A DNA stretch of 64,000 nt from Grimontia celer (GCF_900055185.1 NZ_FIZX01000001.1:1302001-1366000); one strand, 5' to 3'; numbered from the stretch's first letter, positions 9,596-17,766 are shown. The notes: a model not told the origin generated them from the sequence alone. Program-made: numbers and translations.

Positions 9596-11419
9596 TTAGC
9601 GCGTTCTTCCGCCGCTGCTGCGTGTTGGTCTGAACTGCTGACCTTTCGATACAATCGCTGCTGTTTGCTTTGGTTGCTCTGATAGCGTTTTCATGACCAT
9701 TCCGGCAAAGTCCTTTCCGCCGTTGTTAAAGGTGTTATTCGTAACGACCTGAACAGATTCACCCGCTTTACCTGATTTCTGTTTCTCTAGGAATTCAGAT
9801 AGGTCTTTGTTTGCTTCTGGTTGAATGACTCGCTCACCCGCTTTCAATAGGAAAGATTGGTTATTCATTGAATCAGGTACATAGTCAGTACCGCCATGAT
9901 ATTGACCAGTTGCAACGCTCGCAATAGTAGTACCAGCAATAACACCAGCCGATATATAACCAGCCGTTCGAGCCGCTGCTGCAACCGCAACGTTATATGG
10001 TGCTGGAACGTTCGCTAGTGCGTTCGTGCTTGCCAATTCAGCGTTAATAATAGCATTACCAAACGCAGCCGCTTGTTGTGCTAAAAATGCCACTGTTGCA
10101 AAAGCTGAACTCTCTTCACTTAGTTGTGAAAAGGTTGAACCGATAGAGCTAGCTAAATCAGAATATACTTTTAATTCAGCCGCTTTTACTTGTTCAGTTA
10201 GTTGTATTTGCTTCTGTGCGTATTTCTTCTGTATCTCTTCTTTCGCCAGTTGGAAATCTTCTTCTGAAATAAGCAATTGCTCTTTCTGATTTCTATAGCT
10301 CTCTATTTCAGCTTCCTGTTGCGCTGCTAGCTTATCATTAGCATTTGATATGTTATTGATTTGAAGTTGTTCAATTTGCTTATCAAATGCTGCCTGTGCT
10401 TTGATTTGGTCTTGTCTGAATTTCTCTTCGTTAGCTAGTTGCTGTTCAAAATACTGTAACTGTGCATCAGCTTTCTTATCTGCTTCTGCTAGTTCGTATT
10501 TCTTATCAATAAGTGAATCAATCGCGTCTATCTGTTCTTGCGTTGCTCCCGCGCCTAGCTTCAATCGTGCGTTGAATTTCTCAACCGCTATATCAGTTAG
10601 CCCGTAAGTATCAATAGAGTTAGTTAGAGACAGTGTTAATGACTCATAAGCTGTTACGCTATCAGCTATTAACATAGCCTGTTCTTTTTGCTTGGGGTCT
10701 AGATTATCAAGTAGTTTAGCTGTATCAGATAAAGCCTTGTTACTTTCGTCTATTTCAGCACGTAACTTAATTTCTGTTTCTGTGTGTTTTTGTTGCAGTG
10801 CATCATATTTCGCCAATCCATTCTCAGTAAACGTATAAGCCTTTGCTACGTTCTTATATGTTTGGAGTGTTTCATTCTGTGATGCTAGTTCTTTTTCCAA
10901 CGCTTCAACGTTCTTTGCGTGTGCGTCCGATTGTTCAATTAGTCTCTTAGTTAGTTCTATTTTAACTAGTTCGCGTTGTGCTGTTGTTAGGTTCTCTGTG
11001 TCTTTCGCCATTTGGTCTATTTGTTCAGCCGTCTTTTCAACAGTACCGCCCAAATCGAAAAACTGAATAGCTAACGTTGCCGCTGTAGTACCCAACACGA
11101 CGAATAAACCCGCCAATGGATGAAGAACACTAGCTAACTGTGAACCCTGTTGACCGATAGCTAACAGTGCGTTTTGACCGCCTTGTATCTGAACTATCAA
11201 ATCCTGTGCTTGATAACCGAACTGACCAGCGAACCCGTTAAAGTTCTTATTTGCTTTGTTAAGTGATGCGCCTGTTTTCTTCTCGAATAAATCAAAGTCT
11301 TTCTGTGCTTGTTGTAGCTTCTGCTTGGTAATCTTTTCAATACCAACCATACCTTTAATATACTCGTAATCACTTACTGCCATCGTAACGTATACATTCG
11401 CGAGATTTTGAGTCGCCAT
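9596..11419 (-). CDS. Phage tail length tape measure protein
   Basis: The 607-residue protein shows the lambda-like tape measure pattern. An N-terminal segment (about 60-110) has FGYQAQDLIVQIQGG and ALLAIGQQG. A long alpha-helical coiled-coil middle rich in Gln, Glu and Lys follows. Next come an Ala/Gly-rich hydrophobic stretch near 455-505 and the C-terminal motif YHGGTDYVPD with LLKAGERV. Tape measure proteins set siphophage tail length and line the tail tube; at 607 residues it would specify a short tail. AAGGA lies seven bases before the ATG, just past the terminator that ends the capsid transcript. No other tail gene is nearby. Confidence 0.85.
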   Translation of the reverse strand: MATQNLANVYVTMAVSDYEYIKGMVGIEKITKQKLQQAQKDFDLFEKKTGASLNKANKNFNGFAGQFGYQAQDLIVQIQGGQNALLAIGQQGSQLASVLHPLAGLFVVLGTTAATLAIQFFDLGGTVEKTAEQIDQMAKDTENLTTAQRELVKIELTKRLIEQSDAHAKNVEALEKELASQNETLQTYKNVAKAYTFTENGLAKYDALQQKHTETEIKLRAEIDESNKALSDTAKLLDNLDPKQKEQAMLIADSVTAYESLTLSLTNSIDTYGLTDIAVEKFNARLKLGAGATQEQIDAIDSLIDKKYELAEADKKADAQLQYFEQQLANEEKFRQDQIKAQAAFDKQIEQLQINNISNANDKLAAQQEAEIESYRNQKEQLLISEEDFQLAKEEIQKKYAQKQIQLTEQVKAAELKVYSDLASSIGSTFSQLSEESSAFATVAFLAQQAAAFGNAIINAELASTNALANVPAPYNVAVAAAARTAGYISAGVIAGTTIASVATGQYHGGTDYVPDSMNNQSFLLKAGERVIQPEANKDLSEFLEKQKSGKAGESVQVVTNNTFNNGGKDFAGMVMKTLSEQPKQTAAIVSKGQQFRPTRSSGGRTR

Positions 11420-11434
11420 AATATTTCCTTATAT

Positions 11435-11466
11435 AAAAAAAGCCGCGCTATTTCTAGCACGGCTTT
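11435..11466 (-). terminator. Terminator after the capsid gene pair
   Basis: On the minus strand AAGCCGTGCTA / TAGCGCGGCTT with a GAAA loop is followed by seven T. Its T run touches the ribosome binding site of the tape measure gene, so that gene is reached only by read-through or its own promoter. Confidence 0.75.
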
Positions 11467-11527
11467 AATAGCTATTTCCTGTAATACCAAGCGCGTCTGT
11501 TACGCTTGGCTATTTTGCTTTTACGCA

Positions 11528-12397
11528 TTAAACAATAATCACTTCTGCTTTCATTGCGATTAATGCGCCTGTGTCTTTAGCTACGTTTGCGAACTTATTA
11601 GTTTCGGTAATCTTCAAAACGTCAGGTTTGGTAATAGGGTCGACGGTTTGGTTGCCTTCCATAGCTACCAAATCAAAAGCAGCACCAAGAGAACCAAACA
11701 ACATAGTGTCATCGTCCAATTGGTCACAGATAACGCATTCATAACGACCTAGTAATAGACCGCCCTGAATAAGCCATACCTGTTCACCCTCCGCTGTAAC
11801 TGTACTAGCGAAATCAACAAAGTTATTCTTATTAAGGAATAGCTTAGAATCTCGGTCATATACGTCAGGAATAGATTTCAATGCGTCAGATAGGAACTGA
11901 AACACGCCTTGAATATCACCACCCCACTCACCAGCAATACCACTTTTTAATAGTCGCACTTGTTCTTGCGCTTCCGCTGGTGGATTAACTCCGTCAGGTG
12001 TACGCTCTAGAATATCCGCGATAACAATCTCAGATACTTTACTAGCAAGTACGTTACCAACTAGCATTGCAGTATTTGATTCAATATCAAATTTACTCAT
12101 ATCTAATACTTCGTTCGTTAGTTCGATAGACGAACTAGTTTTAGAGAAGTCTGCGCCAGTTGTAGTATATGTCTGTACTGTAGATGGTGGAATAACCGCC
12201 CCCTCCATTGCATCTTCAATAGTTGGATGCGTAACGTATACATTTCGATAGGTAGGGTTATTCGTGTACTCTTTACCAATCTCTTGAAGCAACGAGCTAG
12301 TATTATAAGCCGCTTCTGTAATAGCGCGGCTTAGTTCTGGCTTAGATAAAGTAGGCGTATAACTGTACGCCTTAATTAAATGTGTTTGGAGGTTCAT
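11528..12397 (-). CDS. HK97-fold major capsid-like protein, second copy
   Basis: The 289-residue protein resembles the HK97 Phage_capsid family. It has an early segment with VIPPSTVQTYT, the spine-helix region with IELTNEVLDMSKFDIESN and a long helix before ERTPDG. Later come the P-domain strands, ending in a beta-rich C-terminus (VAKDTGALIAMKAE). It lacks an obvious delta/scaffold region. It lies 11 bp downstream of the first capsid gene and has a strong GGGGG-type Shine-Dalgarno site. It may be a second shell component, a size-altering capsid protein or a decoration paralogue; sequence alone does not decide. Confidence 0.75.
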   Translation of the reverse strand: MNLQTHLIKAYSYTPTLSKPELSRAITEAAYNTSSLLQEIGKEYTNNPTYRNVYVTHPTIEDAMEGAVIPPSTVQTYTTTGADFSKTSSSIELTNEVLDMSKFDIESNTAMLVGNVLASKVSEIVIADILERTPDGVNPPAEAQEQVRLLKSGIAGEWGGDIQGVFQFLSDALKSIPDVYDRDSKLFLNKNNFVDFASTVTAEGEQVWLIQGGLLLGRYECVICDQLDDDTMLFGSLGAAFDLVAMEGNQTVDPITKPDVLKITETNKFANVAKDTGALIAMKAEVIIV

Positions 12398-12408
12398 ATA
12401 TTACCCCC

Positions 12409-13581
12409 TTACGCTTGACATACTAGAACGGCGACAGCTTCATGGTCTGCAACTGTACTTCCGAAAATAGCGTCTTGATAGAAGCCGACAGTATCTGGAA
12501 TTGTGTACGGGTCTTGAATCATATTAGTTGCGCCTTGATTTGGCATTAGCAATTCATAACCCGCTTTCAAATCACCAAAGATAATAGGAGCGTTACCCGT
12601 TCCAATTTCATCCATAGTTTCATTAAGGATTACGTTTGCGCCAAATAGCGAAATACGACGAACCCATACGCCATTCTGTAGAATAGTTTCAATATCAAAT
12701 AATGAACGGCCTTGCGTGTCTTTAAGCGTCTGCATCAAATACGATAGAGTTGATTGGTGCATAACAAAACTTGCTGTTGCTTGGCTGCGTTCTGGAACTG
12801 TAAGCATCAGTGCGTATAGATTCGCCTGAATAGCTTCTGAATCAGCACCAATATCATTAGCTGAACCGCTGGCAAGTGCTGCGAAGGTTTCACGGTCGCG
12901 TGTAGCTGCTGGCATTAGAGCCGCTGCGTAGCTGTTAGCGCGGTCAATACATGCGTTAACAATACCGCGTAGCTGATTTGGGTCTGCCTTAGTGCCTGCG
13001 CCTGTGCCGTCGCCGTGTAATACTTGGTCTTGCATAGTGATACTGAATTGTTCGCTCAATAGCTTTAGCAAGTTCGCTTGAACTGCTACGTCAGCTTGTG
13101 CCAATACTTCGTTAGTTAGGCGTGGGAATGCGAACATCTTGGTGAAGCGTCCCGCAATCGTTGCGTAGTCAGCCGCGTCTGTTTCAGCGATAGGTGTAAA
13201 GCTAACGTTCTCAGCCGTTAATAGGGCTTCTGGGCGTTGGGTTAGAGTAGTACGGCGATAATCTAGGTTATCTGTACCACGTGAGCCAATAGCAGAAAGT
13301 ACCGCGTTGTTTACGATAGATTGCTCTAGAACGGTTACGTTTAATTCAGCTTCAAATAGTGCCGCGTTGCCGTCTAGTGGTAGACCTTTAACGAATGAAC
13401 CGTAATCTTTCTGACCTGATTCAATCCAATCTTTAATTTTGAATTCTGTTGGTTTCTCTGCTTTGCCGCCTTCAATATTAGCTAGCTTGCTTGCACCAGT
13501 ATCTTTTGCTTGCGCTTGTACTTGACTTTCTAGGTCTGTAATTTTTGCATCCATTGCAATAATAAGTTGTTCTGTGTTCAT
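12409..13581 (-). CDS. HK97-fold major capsid protein, first copy
   Basis: The 390-residue protein matches the HK97 Phage_capsid family. A charged coiled-coil N-terminal part (about 1-60) resembles a delta/scaffold domain. The N-arm follows, then FAFPRLTNEVLAQ and MQDQVLHGDGTGAG around residues 165-205, then the A-domain. No capsid maturation protease gene is found nearby, so removal of the delta-like part, if it occurs, would need a helper. AAGGA stands nine bases before the ATG. It is transcribed with the second capsid gene. Confidence 0.85.
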   Translation of the reverse strand: MNTEQLIIAMDAKITDLESQVQAQAKDTGASKLANIEGGKAEKPTEFKIKDWIESGQKDYGSFVKGLPLDGNAALFEAELNVTVLEQSIVNNAVLSAIGSRGTDNLDYRRTTLTQRPEALLTAENVSFTPIAETDAADYATIAGRFTKMFAFPRLTNEVLAQADVAVQANLLKLLSEQFSITMQDQVLHGDGTGAGTKADPNQLRGIVNACIDRANSYAAALMPAATRDRETFAALASGSANDIGADSEAIQANLYALMLTVPERSQATASFVMHQSTLSYLMQTLKDTQGRSLFDIETILQNGVWVRRISLFGANVILNETMDEIGTGNAPIIFGDLKAGYELLMPNQGATNMIQDPYTIPDTVGFYQDAIFGSTVADHEAVAVLVCQA

Positions 13582-13723
13582 TTGATTAATCCTTTTATAT
13601 TTGAACGTTTTTGTTAGTCGTTCTTATTTCGTCTCGAAATATAAAACTAGAATGAGATTAACTAGCAACATCACGTTGATAGTGTTCTTTTCATACTTTT
13701 ATTTATTGATTTACTACAGGCGT

Positions 13724-13766
13724 AAAAAAGCCCTCGAATTCATTCTAGAAAATTCAAGGGCTTCTT
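13724..13766 (-). terminator. Strong terminator ending the structured RNA region
   Basis: On the minus strand AAGCCCTTGAATTTTC pairs with GAATTCGAGGGCTT, followed by TTTTTT. It separates the gene-free region from the capsid genes and gives the proposed RNA a defined 3' end. Confidence 0.8.
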
Positions 13767-14515
13767 ATTTTTACTAGTTATCCCATTAATGGGGTGATGT
13801 ATAACCAGTCGTGAGCTACTTCAATAAGGAATAATCAGTAGCTCTAATGTACTAATAAAGACAAATCTAGATAGTATTGCATCCCGCAATTGCTTACTCA
13901 AAAGCGTTACTATTCTTAATTTTTGTTAACTATTATCTTTTACATGCCAAAGCATTATATGCTTTCTGTAAGTGGTTCTAACTATGGGGTTCAAGTCCAT
14001 AAGTTAAAGTACAACTATTCTTACGAATTAGTTGTTAGCGCGTATAAAACGCAATCAAGGTTTGTATTCAAGCAACTGACACACCTGCCTAATCACCCTA
14101 CAGGTAAATTAATTTACCTGTTAGGCTAGTAGCTCTGCCTAATACCACAAGGAGGTAAGAAAGGTTCATAGTACCCGAAGGTACTAGGAAACGATGTTCG
14201 ACTTATTAGGTGTGCGGATACCTTTTTTAGTCTTGTCAGTTTTCATAAGTTTTTAACCTTATAAATTGAATCACGCTTGCGCGTGCGTTTCACAGTATTG
14301 TGAATCGGTCACACCGCATTGATTTAACAATAACGATGTGATGGTATTAACACCTAAAGTTCCGCACTTGGCAATAATACCTCAAAGTCATCTCTACCCT
14401 TAAATACTGACATCTAAATCAGTTCATAAAGGGTATCTCTACCCTAGACAATCTAATCTGTTCAGTTGAAAAGTTAAAATAAAACTACCGTAAGGAACAC
14501 TAGTGAACCTTACAT
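13724..14515 (-). ncRNA. Candidate large structured RNA (about 790 nt, GOLLD/ROOL-like)
   Basis: The region has no convincing gene, yet its minus strand folds into many local hairpins. Several are closed by classical RNA tetraloops that exist only in the minus-strand reading. CACGC-GCAA-GCGTG lies at 14272-14285, GGGTA-GAGA-TACCC at 14431-14444 and AGTACC-UUCG-GGTACT at 14170-14185. A GUAA-closed stem of ten pairs spans 14011-14035. Further stems include 13813-13844 (8 bp), 14289-14304, 14406-14423, 14490-14513, and a 20-bp palindrome (14101-14120) inside GCCTAA/TTAGGC. Long-range pairs CACACC/GGTGTG (14080-14085 with 14209-14214) close a multibranch core. It ends at the terminator at 13724. 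No clear promoter was found. Family assignment needs a covariance search. Confidence 0.7.
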
Positions 14516-14524
14516 AGTTATTTA

Positions 14525-14686
14525 TCATTTCAATAGTGGCATGAATTTATCAATAGTGTCTTGGTCACAGAATTTATTCATGTAATCAATCACCTTCTGT
14601 CTGTCAGCTTTATTATCTGCTTCATGCTTGCGTTTACTTGAGCCGTGGGCTTTTGCTAGTTTGTCCATCTCTTCTTTAGTAAACAT
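14525..14686 (-). CDS. Small protein of unknown function (53 aa), coupled to terS
   Basis: A 53-codon frame begins MFTKEEMDKLAKAHGSSKRK and ends FMPLLK. Its ATG overlaps the stop of the preceding gene (TAATG), a typical translational coupling. The product is short, charged and helical, with one cysteine. I do not recognise it. Its position after a probable terminase small subunit suggests a packaging or regulatory accessory, which is inference. Confidence 0.5.
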   Translation of the reverse strand: MFTKEEMDKLAKAHGSSKRKHEADNKADRQKVIDYMNKFCDQDTIDKFMPLLK

Positions 14687-15018
14687 TAATCAAGTCCCAG
14701 TTCTGCGCGTTTCATTGCCATTTTTAGATATGTAGTTCGTTTATTATCTTGGCGTGTCGCTAGGTTAACCATTACGGCGCGTAGCGTTGCGTTGTTCTGT
14801 GCCAGTGTTTTAATAAGTGGGTTAGCAATAGTTCGCTGTTGTCCCTTATCACCAATAACTGAAAGCATTACGCCTTGAGTTGCGATAGTTGATTCGAATT
14901 CTTCATTCATTGCCATAATCTTAGCGGCTTGTTCGCATAGTGCTTTATCGAAAGCATCAGTATTAAACGTGTCTTTGATTAGCTTGTTATATATTTTACG
15001 TTCTTCTTTCGTTAACAT
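14686..15018 (-). CDS. Probable phage terminase small subunit (P27-like)
   Basis: The 110-residue protein fits the P27 type small terminase in size and layout. An N-terminal helical part contains DAFDKALCEQAAKI. A central Gly-containing turn (TQGVMLSVIGDKGQQRT) is followed by the typical NPLIKTLAQNNATLRAVM helix, and it ends at AELGLD. Small terminases bind the packaging site and recruit the large subunit. No large subunit is encoded in the element, which fits satellites that redirect helper packaging. The match is by pattern only. Confidence 0.55.
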   Translation of the reverse strand: MLTKEERKIYNKLIKDTFNTDAFDKALCEQAAKIMAMNEEFESTIATQGVMLSVIGDKGQQRTIANPLIKTLAQNNATLRAVMVNLATRQDNKRTTYLKMAMKRAELGLD

Positions 15019-15416
15019 TTGATTTCCTATTATTTCTTATTATATTCACCTTTTAGTCACTTAGTGCATATCTGGGGAATGTTTGTTTGGGCTGAATACT
15101 AAATGCCCTTTTTCACGAGTAACACGGGGCACTGACCAGTAGCACACGTTATGCCCTACTCTCCCCCGCTGCGTCCGTAAGTGATTGATTCATAACGACA
15201 TTAATCATCATAGGCATAGGTAGCATAGGTGGCATACTCACTATCATATAAGCATGTTCTATTCAGTTATCAGTTCGAAAGTGCATAACTAATCAGAACA
15301 TACTATGTAGTATAGGTGTTATATAGTTGTTATAGTGCTCTATAGGTGGGTATAGGTAAGGGCGTACTGATAGGCAAGAAAAGGAAGAGGCCATATCAGC
15401 AACCCTGTATTAGATA
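15019..15416. other. Gene-free stretch with TATAGG repeats
   Basis: No credible gene is seen in about 400 bp. From about 15215 to 15360 short motifs recur: CATAGG, three nearby copies of TATAGGT-like units (TAGTATAGGTG, CTATAGGTGG, GTATAGGTAAG) and several TATAG steps. Such clustered repeats can be regulator sites or an iteron-like origin. Confidence 0.4.
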
Positions 15417-15728
15417 CTAACGCCCTTTCAATACGAAATATAAAGCGTCCCATTGCTTACCACTAATCAACGTTTCATAGTTCATCAATCGTTGGTCATT
15501 AATAGCATTAAGCTCTAGTGCATCCTTTAGTTGTTGGTCTCTATTCTCTATATACTCAGCCTGTGTATCAATAACACTATGTGCATGGTCTAATAGGTCT
15601 TTATATGCCTGATTGCACTCTAATACCTGTGCTAGTTTAGATACCAACATTTCAGGATCTAACTCATCAATATTTTCAAGTGGTGGTTTTGGGGCTTTTT
15701 CGTACTTAATTCGGTTAAAATGCTTCAT
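15417..15728 (-). CDS. Element protein of unknown function (103 aa)
   Basis: Not recognised. The protein has a basic N-terminus (MKHFNRIKYEKAPKPP) and a long acidic helical middle with coiled-coil character (LEDLDPEML-like region, IENRDQQLKDALELNA). There is no signal peptide or membrane segment. It lies in the minus-strand run that leads toward the terminase-like and capsid genes, separated from them by a 400-bp repeat-bearing gap, so it may belong to an early regulatory operon. Confidence 0.55.
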   Translation of the reverse strand: MKHFNRIKYEKAPKPPLENIDELDPEMLVSKLAQVLECNQAYKDLLDHAHSVIDTQAEYIENRDQQLKDALELNAINDQRLMNYETLISGKQWDALYFVLKGR

Positions 15729-15779
15729 ATTTTGCTCTGTTTTGCGTTATTTCGGTCTAATATTTAGCGTATTGGATTT

Positions 15780-16016
15780 TCATCGAATAATGCCCATATT
15801 TCTCAATTCGTCTAGATTCTCAGCGAATACCTTTTCTAGCTCTGGTATTTCTTCCTGAATGTGTTTGTGCTTTGAATACGTCTTTCGTTGTCCAGCGTCC
15901 TTGTGTGAGTCCTTGTAATACTCCGCTTTTGAATGCCAGTAATCACGAATAATATCTAGTGCTTCTTCTTCCGTTAGTGCTTCATCTGGGTTAAATGCGT
16001 TGTTTCTTTCGTTCAT
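15780..16016 (-). CDS. Element protein of unknown function (78 aa)
   Basis: Not recognised. It is a small soluble, strongly charged helical protein (EALTEEEALDIIRDYW, then a Lys/His-rich stretch around residues 35-53). The start overlaps the stop of the upstream 64-residue gene by four bases (ATGA), so the two are translationally coupled. Confidence 0.55.
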   Translation of the reverse strand: MNERNNAFNPDEALTEEEALDIIRDYWHSKAEYYKDSHKDAGQRKTYSKHKHIQEEIPELEKVFAENLDELRNMGIIR

Positions 16017-16207
16017 ACTGTATCGCTTTCCTTACTTACTCGTTCGAATTCATAGCAGAATCTATTAAACTGTGAATTATTCATGTTTTTGACTGCTAGC
16101 TCTAAATCTTGGTAATTACCCAATAATCTAAGCCGTTTCATTATTTCATCTTCTGAATAAAAGCTAGTTGGTGCATTATCCAGAAAAAACATTATCTTCT
16201 TATACAT
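16013..16207 (-). CDS. Element protein of unknown function (64 aa)
   Basis: Not recognised. It is a 64-residue soluble helical protein (MYKKIMFFLDNAPTS, then EDEIMKRLRLLG) and the first gene of the minus-strand run 16207-15417. It starts about 660 bp from the divergent 217-residue gene, so the intervening DNA probably holds the control region for both directions. Size and position would suit a regulator or directionality factor, but no helix-turn-helix is clear. Confidence 0.5.
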   Translation of the reverse strand: MYKKIMFFLDNAPTSFYSEDEIMKRLRLLGNYQDLELAVKNMNNSQFNRFCYEFERVSKESDTV

Positions 16208-16666
16208 AGTTGTTAGTTAGTTAGTTGATTATAGGAATATTTAGGCGGGCTTATTACACTTTGAATTCAGGCGTGTTATTACACTTTGGTTATCACCTTT
16301 CCTAATACGAATAATAGCAATAATAGTGAGCCGTAAGCGAACGCCCTAGCTCTTAGCGCGACAAGGCGCAACCGGAGGGATTCAGCAAAGGGAGCGATAG
16401 CGATTTATCAAGAGGTAATAGAAACACCAGTTCTATTGCTTTTCATTTGTATTGATTCATTTCAATGAAAGGGATTAGTGAGCCGATAGGCGCAATAATA
16501 GACGCTGATAGCGCCTGTTTTGTCGAAGACGAAAGAGGTGCTGTGAGTTGTCTCGTTAGAGCAAGGAACACCGTGATATTTTGCAAGCGAGAGACGAAAG
16601 GAACGAGCGCAGCGAAATACTATTATTAGTGTCGGTTTTGGGCGATGTAGGGCTAAAAACCACTAC

Positions 16667-16700
16667 ATATAGTGCCTATATCCCTATATATAGTGCCTAT
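16667..16700 (+). repeat. Direct 13-bp repeats spaced 21 bp
   Basis: ATATAGTGCCTAT occurs at 16667-16679 and 16688-16700. The 21-bp step is two helical turns, as expected for cooperative binding of a regulator or initiator on one DNA face. Confidence 0.6.
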
Positions 16701-16817
16701 TTCGCTTGAAAAATAGCCCTTCATATCTCATTGATTTATAAGGGATTTTTACCAGTAAATTTATTTTGAAATATTTCACCTAATCGCTCAAATTCGGGCT
16801 ATTTTTTAGGGCTAAAA

Positions 16818-16826
16818 TGTTATAAT
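16818..16826 (+). promoter_or_regulatory. Extended -10 promoter of the 217-aa gene
   Basis: ATGTTATAAT gives a consensus TATAAT (16821-16826) with an upstream TG; the -35 is poor. It lies 43 bp before the ATG at 16870. Confidence 0.5.
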
Positions 16827-16869
16827 AAAGAGTAGATAAGTACATTTTTAGACTTAAAAAGGATAGCGT

Positions 16870-17523
16870 ATGAAAGCAAAAGTATACGTTAACGAATCAG
16901 TACGTGGCAAAGACCATGTGAACGGATACGTTAATATGACACCCCAGTATGAAATTGATATTAGTGTAGTTCAAGACCTTAAACTAACGTTCAAAAGCAC
17001 AATTCAAAGTAAACTATCAGTTGATAAGCTAGGCAAGTGGAAGCAACGCTATCTAGTATCGATTGACGCGTGGAAACTACACGTTGTAGAGAACTTCGAA
17101 GGGTGTACAGTTACGTGCGGTAATATCGTACATAAGAACCCATTAGCTGAATCACTGGATTTTACTATTGGTTGCTTTATTGCTGTACATGATGAAAAAC
17201 TAGTTCGATTTGAAGCGCATTTCGATAGCCCTGATATATTCACCGCAAAGGGCGCAGCCATCCAGCAAGCGCAAACCAAGCAAACTGACATGATGAACAT
17301 GGACAAACAAAAGGGTGCTGTATTAGGCGCTATGAGCAAGCCTAAGACCATTCACGGGCATAGCAAGCTAACAGCACCCCAACGTGACCAGATTGTGAAG
17401 CAATTGAATACAGGGCTTAAAATGGCGCAGGTAGCGCGTAACATGCAACAGCAAGGATTCGAGCACGTAACCTATAAGGTTGTACAGGGCATCAATAACA
17501 AGATTAAGAAAGGTGAACTGTGA
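16870..17523 (+). CDS. Element protein with C-terminal HTH-like segment (217 aa)
   Basis: Not assigned to a family. Residues 1-135 look like a beta-rich domain. After a Gln/Met-rich linker (residues about 135-160), the end has KLTAPQRDQIVKQLNTG and MAQVARNM, the helix-turn-helix style seen at the C-terminus of resolvases and transposases. That suggests DNA binding. AAAAAGGATAGCGT precedes the ATG. It leads the only rightward two-gene operon in the element interior, next to the 13-bp repeats, so it may be the regulator or replication initiator acting there. This is inference. Confidence 0.6.
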   Translation: MKAKVYVNESVRGKDHVNGYVNMTPQYEIDISVVQDLKLTFKSTIQSKLSVDKLGKWKQRYLVSIDAWKLHVVENFEGCTVTCGNIVHKNPLAESLDFTIGCFIAVHDEKLVRFEAHFDSPDIFTAKGAAIQQAQTKQTDMMNMDKQKGAVLGAMSKPKTIHGHSKLTAPQRDQIVKQLNTGLKMAQVARNMQQQGFEHVTYKVVQGINNKIKKGEL

Positions 17524-17762
17524 TAGGAAAGATGAAACTACGGCGTGAACTAGTAGCGCAGGCTAAGGTTATTGAGGAAATGCGCAAAGAGTCAGTATGG
17601 AACAATAAGGACGATGACCGAGAGCGAACAAGAAAGGACTATCTAAGAGCTAAAGCTGATTGGTTAGTATACGAACTGATTGACTCTGTAGAAGCTCATT
17701 GCGATAAGGGTGATGATTTGGCTAAGTGCTGGAACTATATTCATCGACGCGTTGATATTTGA
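17520..17762 (+). CDS. Element protein of unknown function (80 aa)
   Basis: Not recognised. It is a charged helical protein (RRELVAQAKVIEEMRKE, then WLVYELIDSVEAHCDKGDDL). The GTG start overlaps the upstream stop (GTGA); an ATG at 17532 with AGGA close before it is an alternative. It is translationally coupled to the 217-residue DNA-binding-like protein and is followed at once by a terminator. Confidence 0.55.
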   Translation: MIGKMKLRRELVAQAKVIEEMRKESVWNNKDDDRERTRKDYLRAKADWLVYELIDSVEAHCDKGDDLAKCWNYIHRRVDI

Positions 17763-17766
17763 TACT

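Larger units (their letters stand above)
16208..16869. other. Gene-free divergent control region of the element
   Basis: About 660 bp lacks genes between divergent transcripts. It contains two direct copies of a 13-mer (16667-16700), two copies of AGGGCTAAAA (near 16649 and 16808) and two AGTGAGCCG motifs. An 11-bp inverted repeat AAAAATAGCCC / GGGCTATTTTT spans about 16714-16807. It is a good candidate for a replication origin, packaging site or lysogeny switch; which one cannot be decided here. Confidence 0.45.

Noticed and set aside
13925-14008. tRNA-like pattern (plus strand) with an anticodon-arm-like AAAGC/GCTTT and a GGTTCAAGTCC T-arm
   Set aside because: The acceptor has a mismatch, no D-arm is found, the T-loop register is off by one and the variable region is too long. 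It lies inside the minus-strand structured RNA, whose own hairpins explain the pairing.
13923-14129. 68-codon open frame in the element
   Set aside because: It starts with TTG, has no ribosome binding site and overlaps the structured RNA region on the opposite strand.
13582-14685. Group I or II intron, or retron
   Set aside because: No reverse transcriptase, maturase or homing endonuclease is encoded, and the region is not inserted in a gene.
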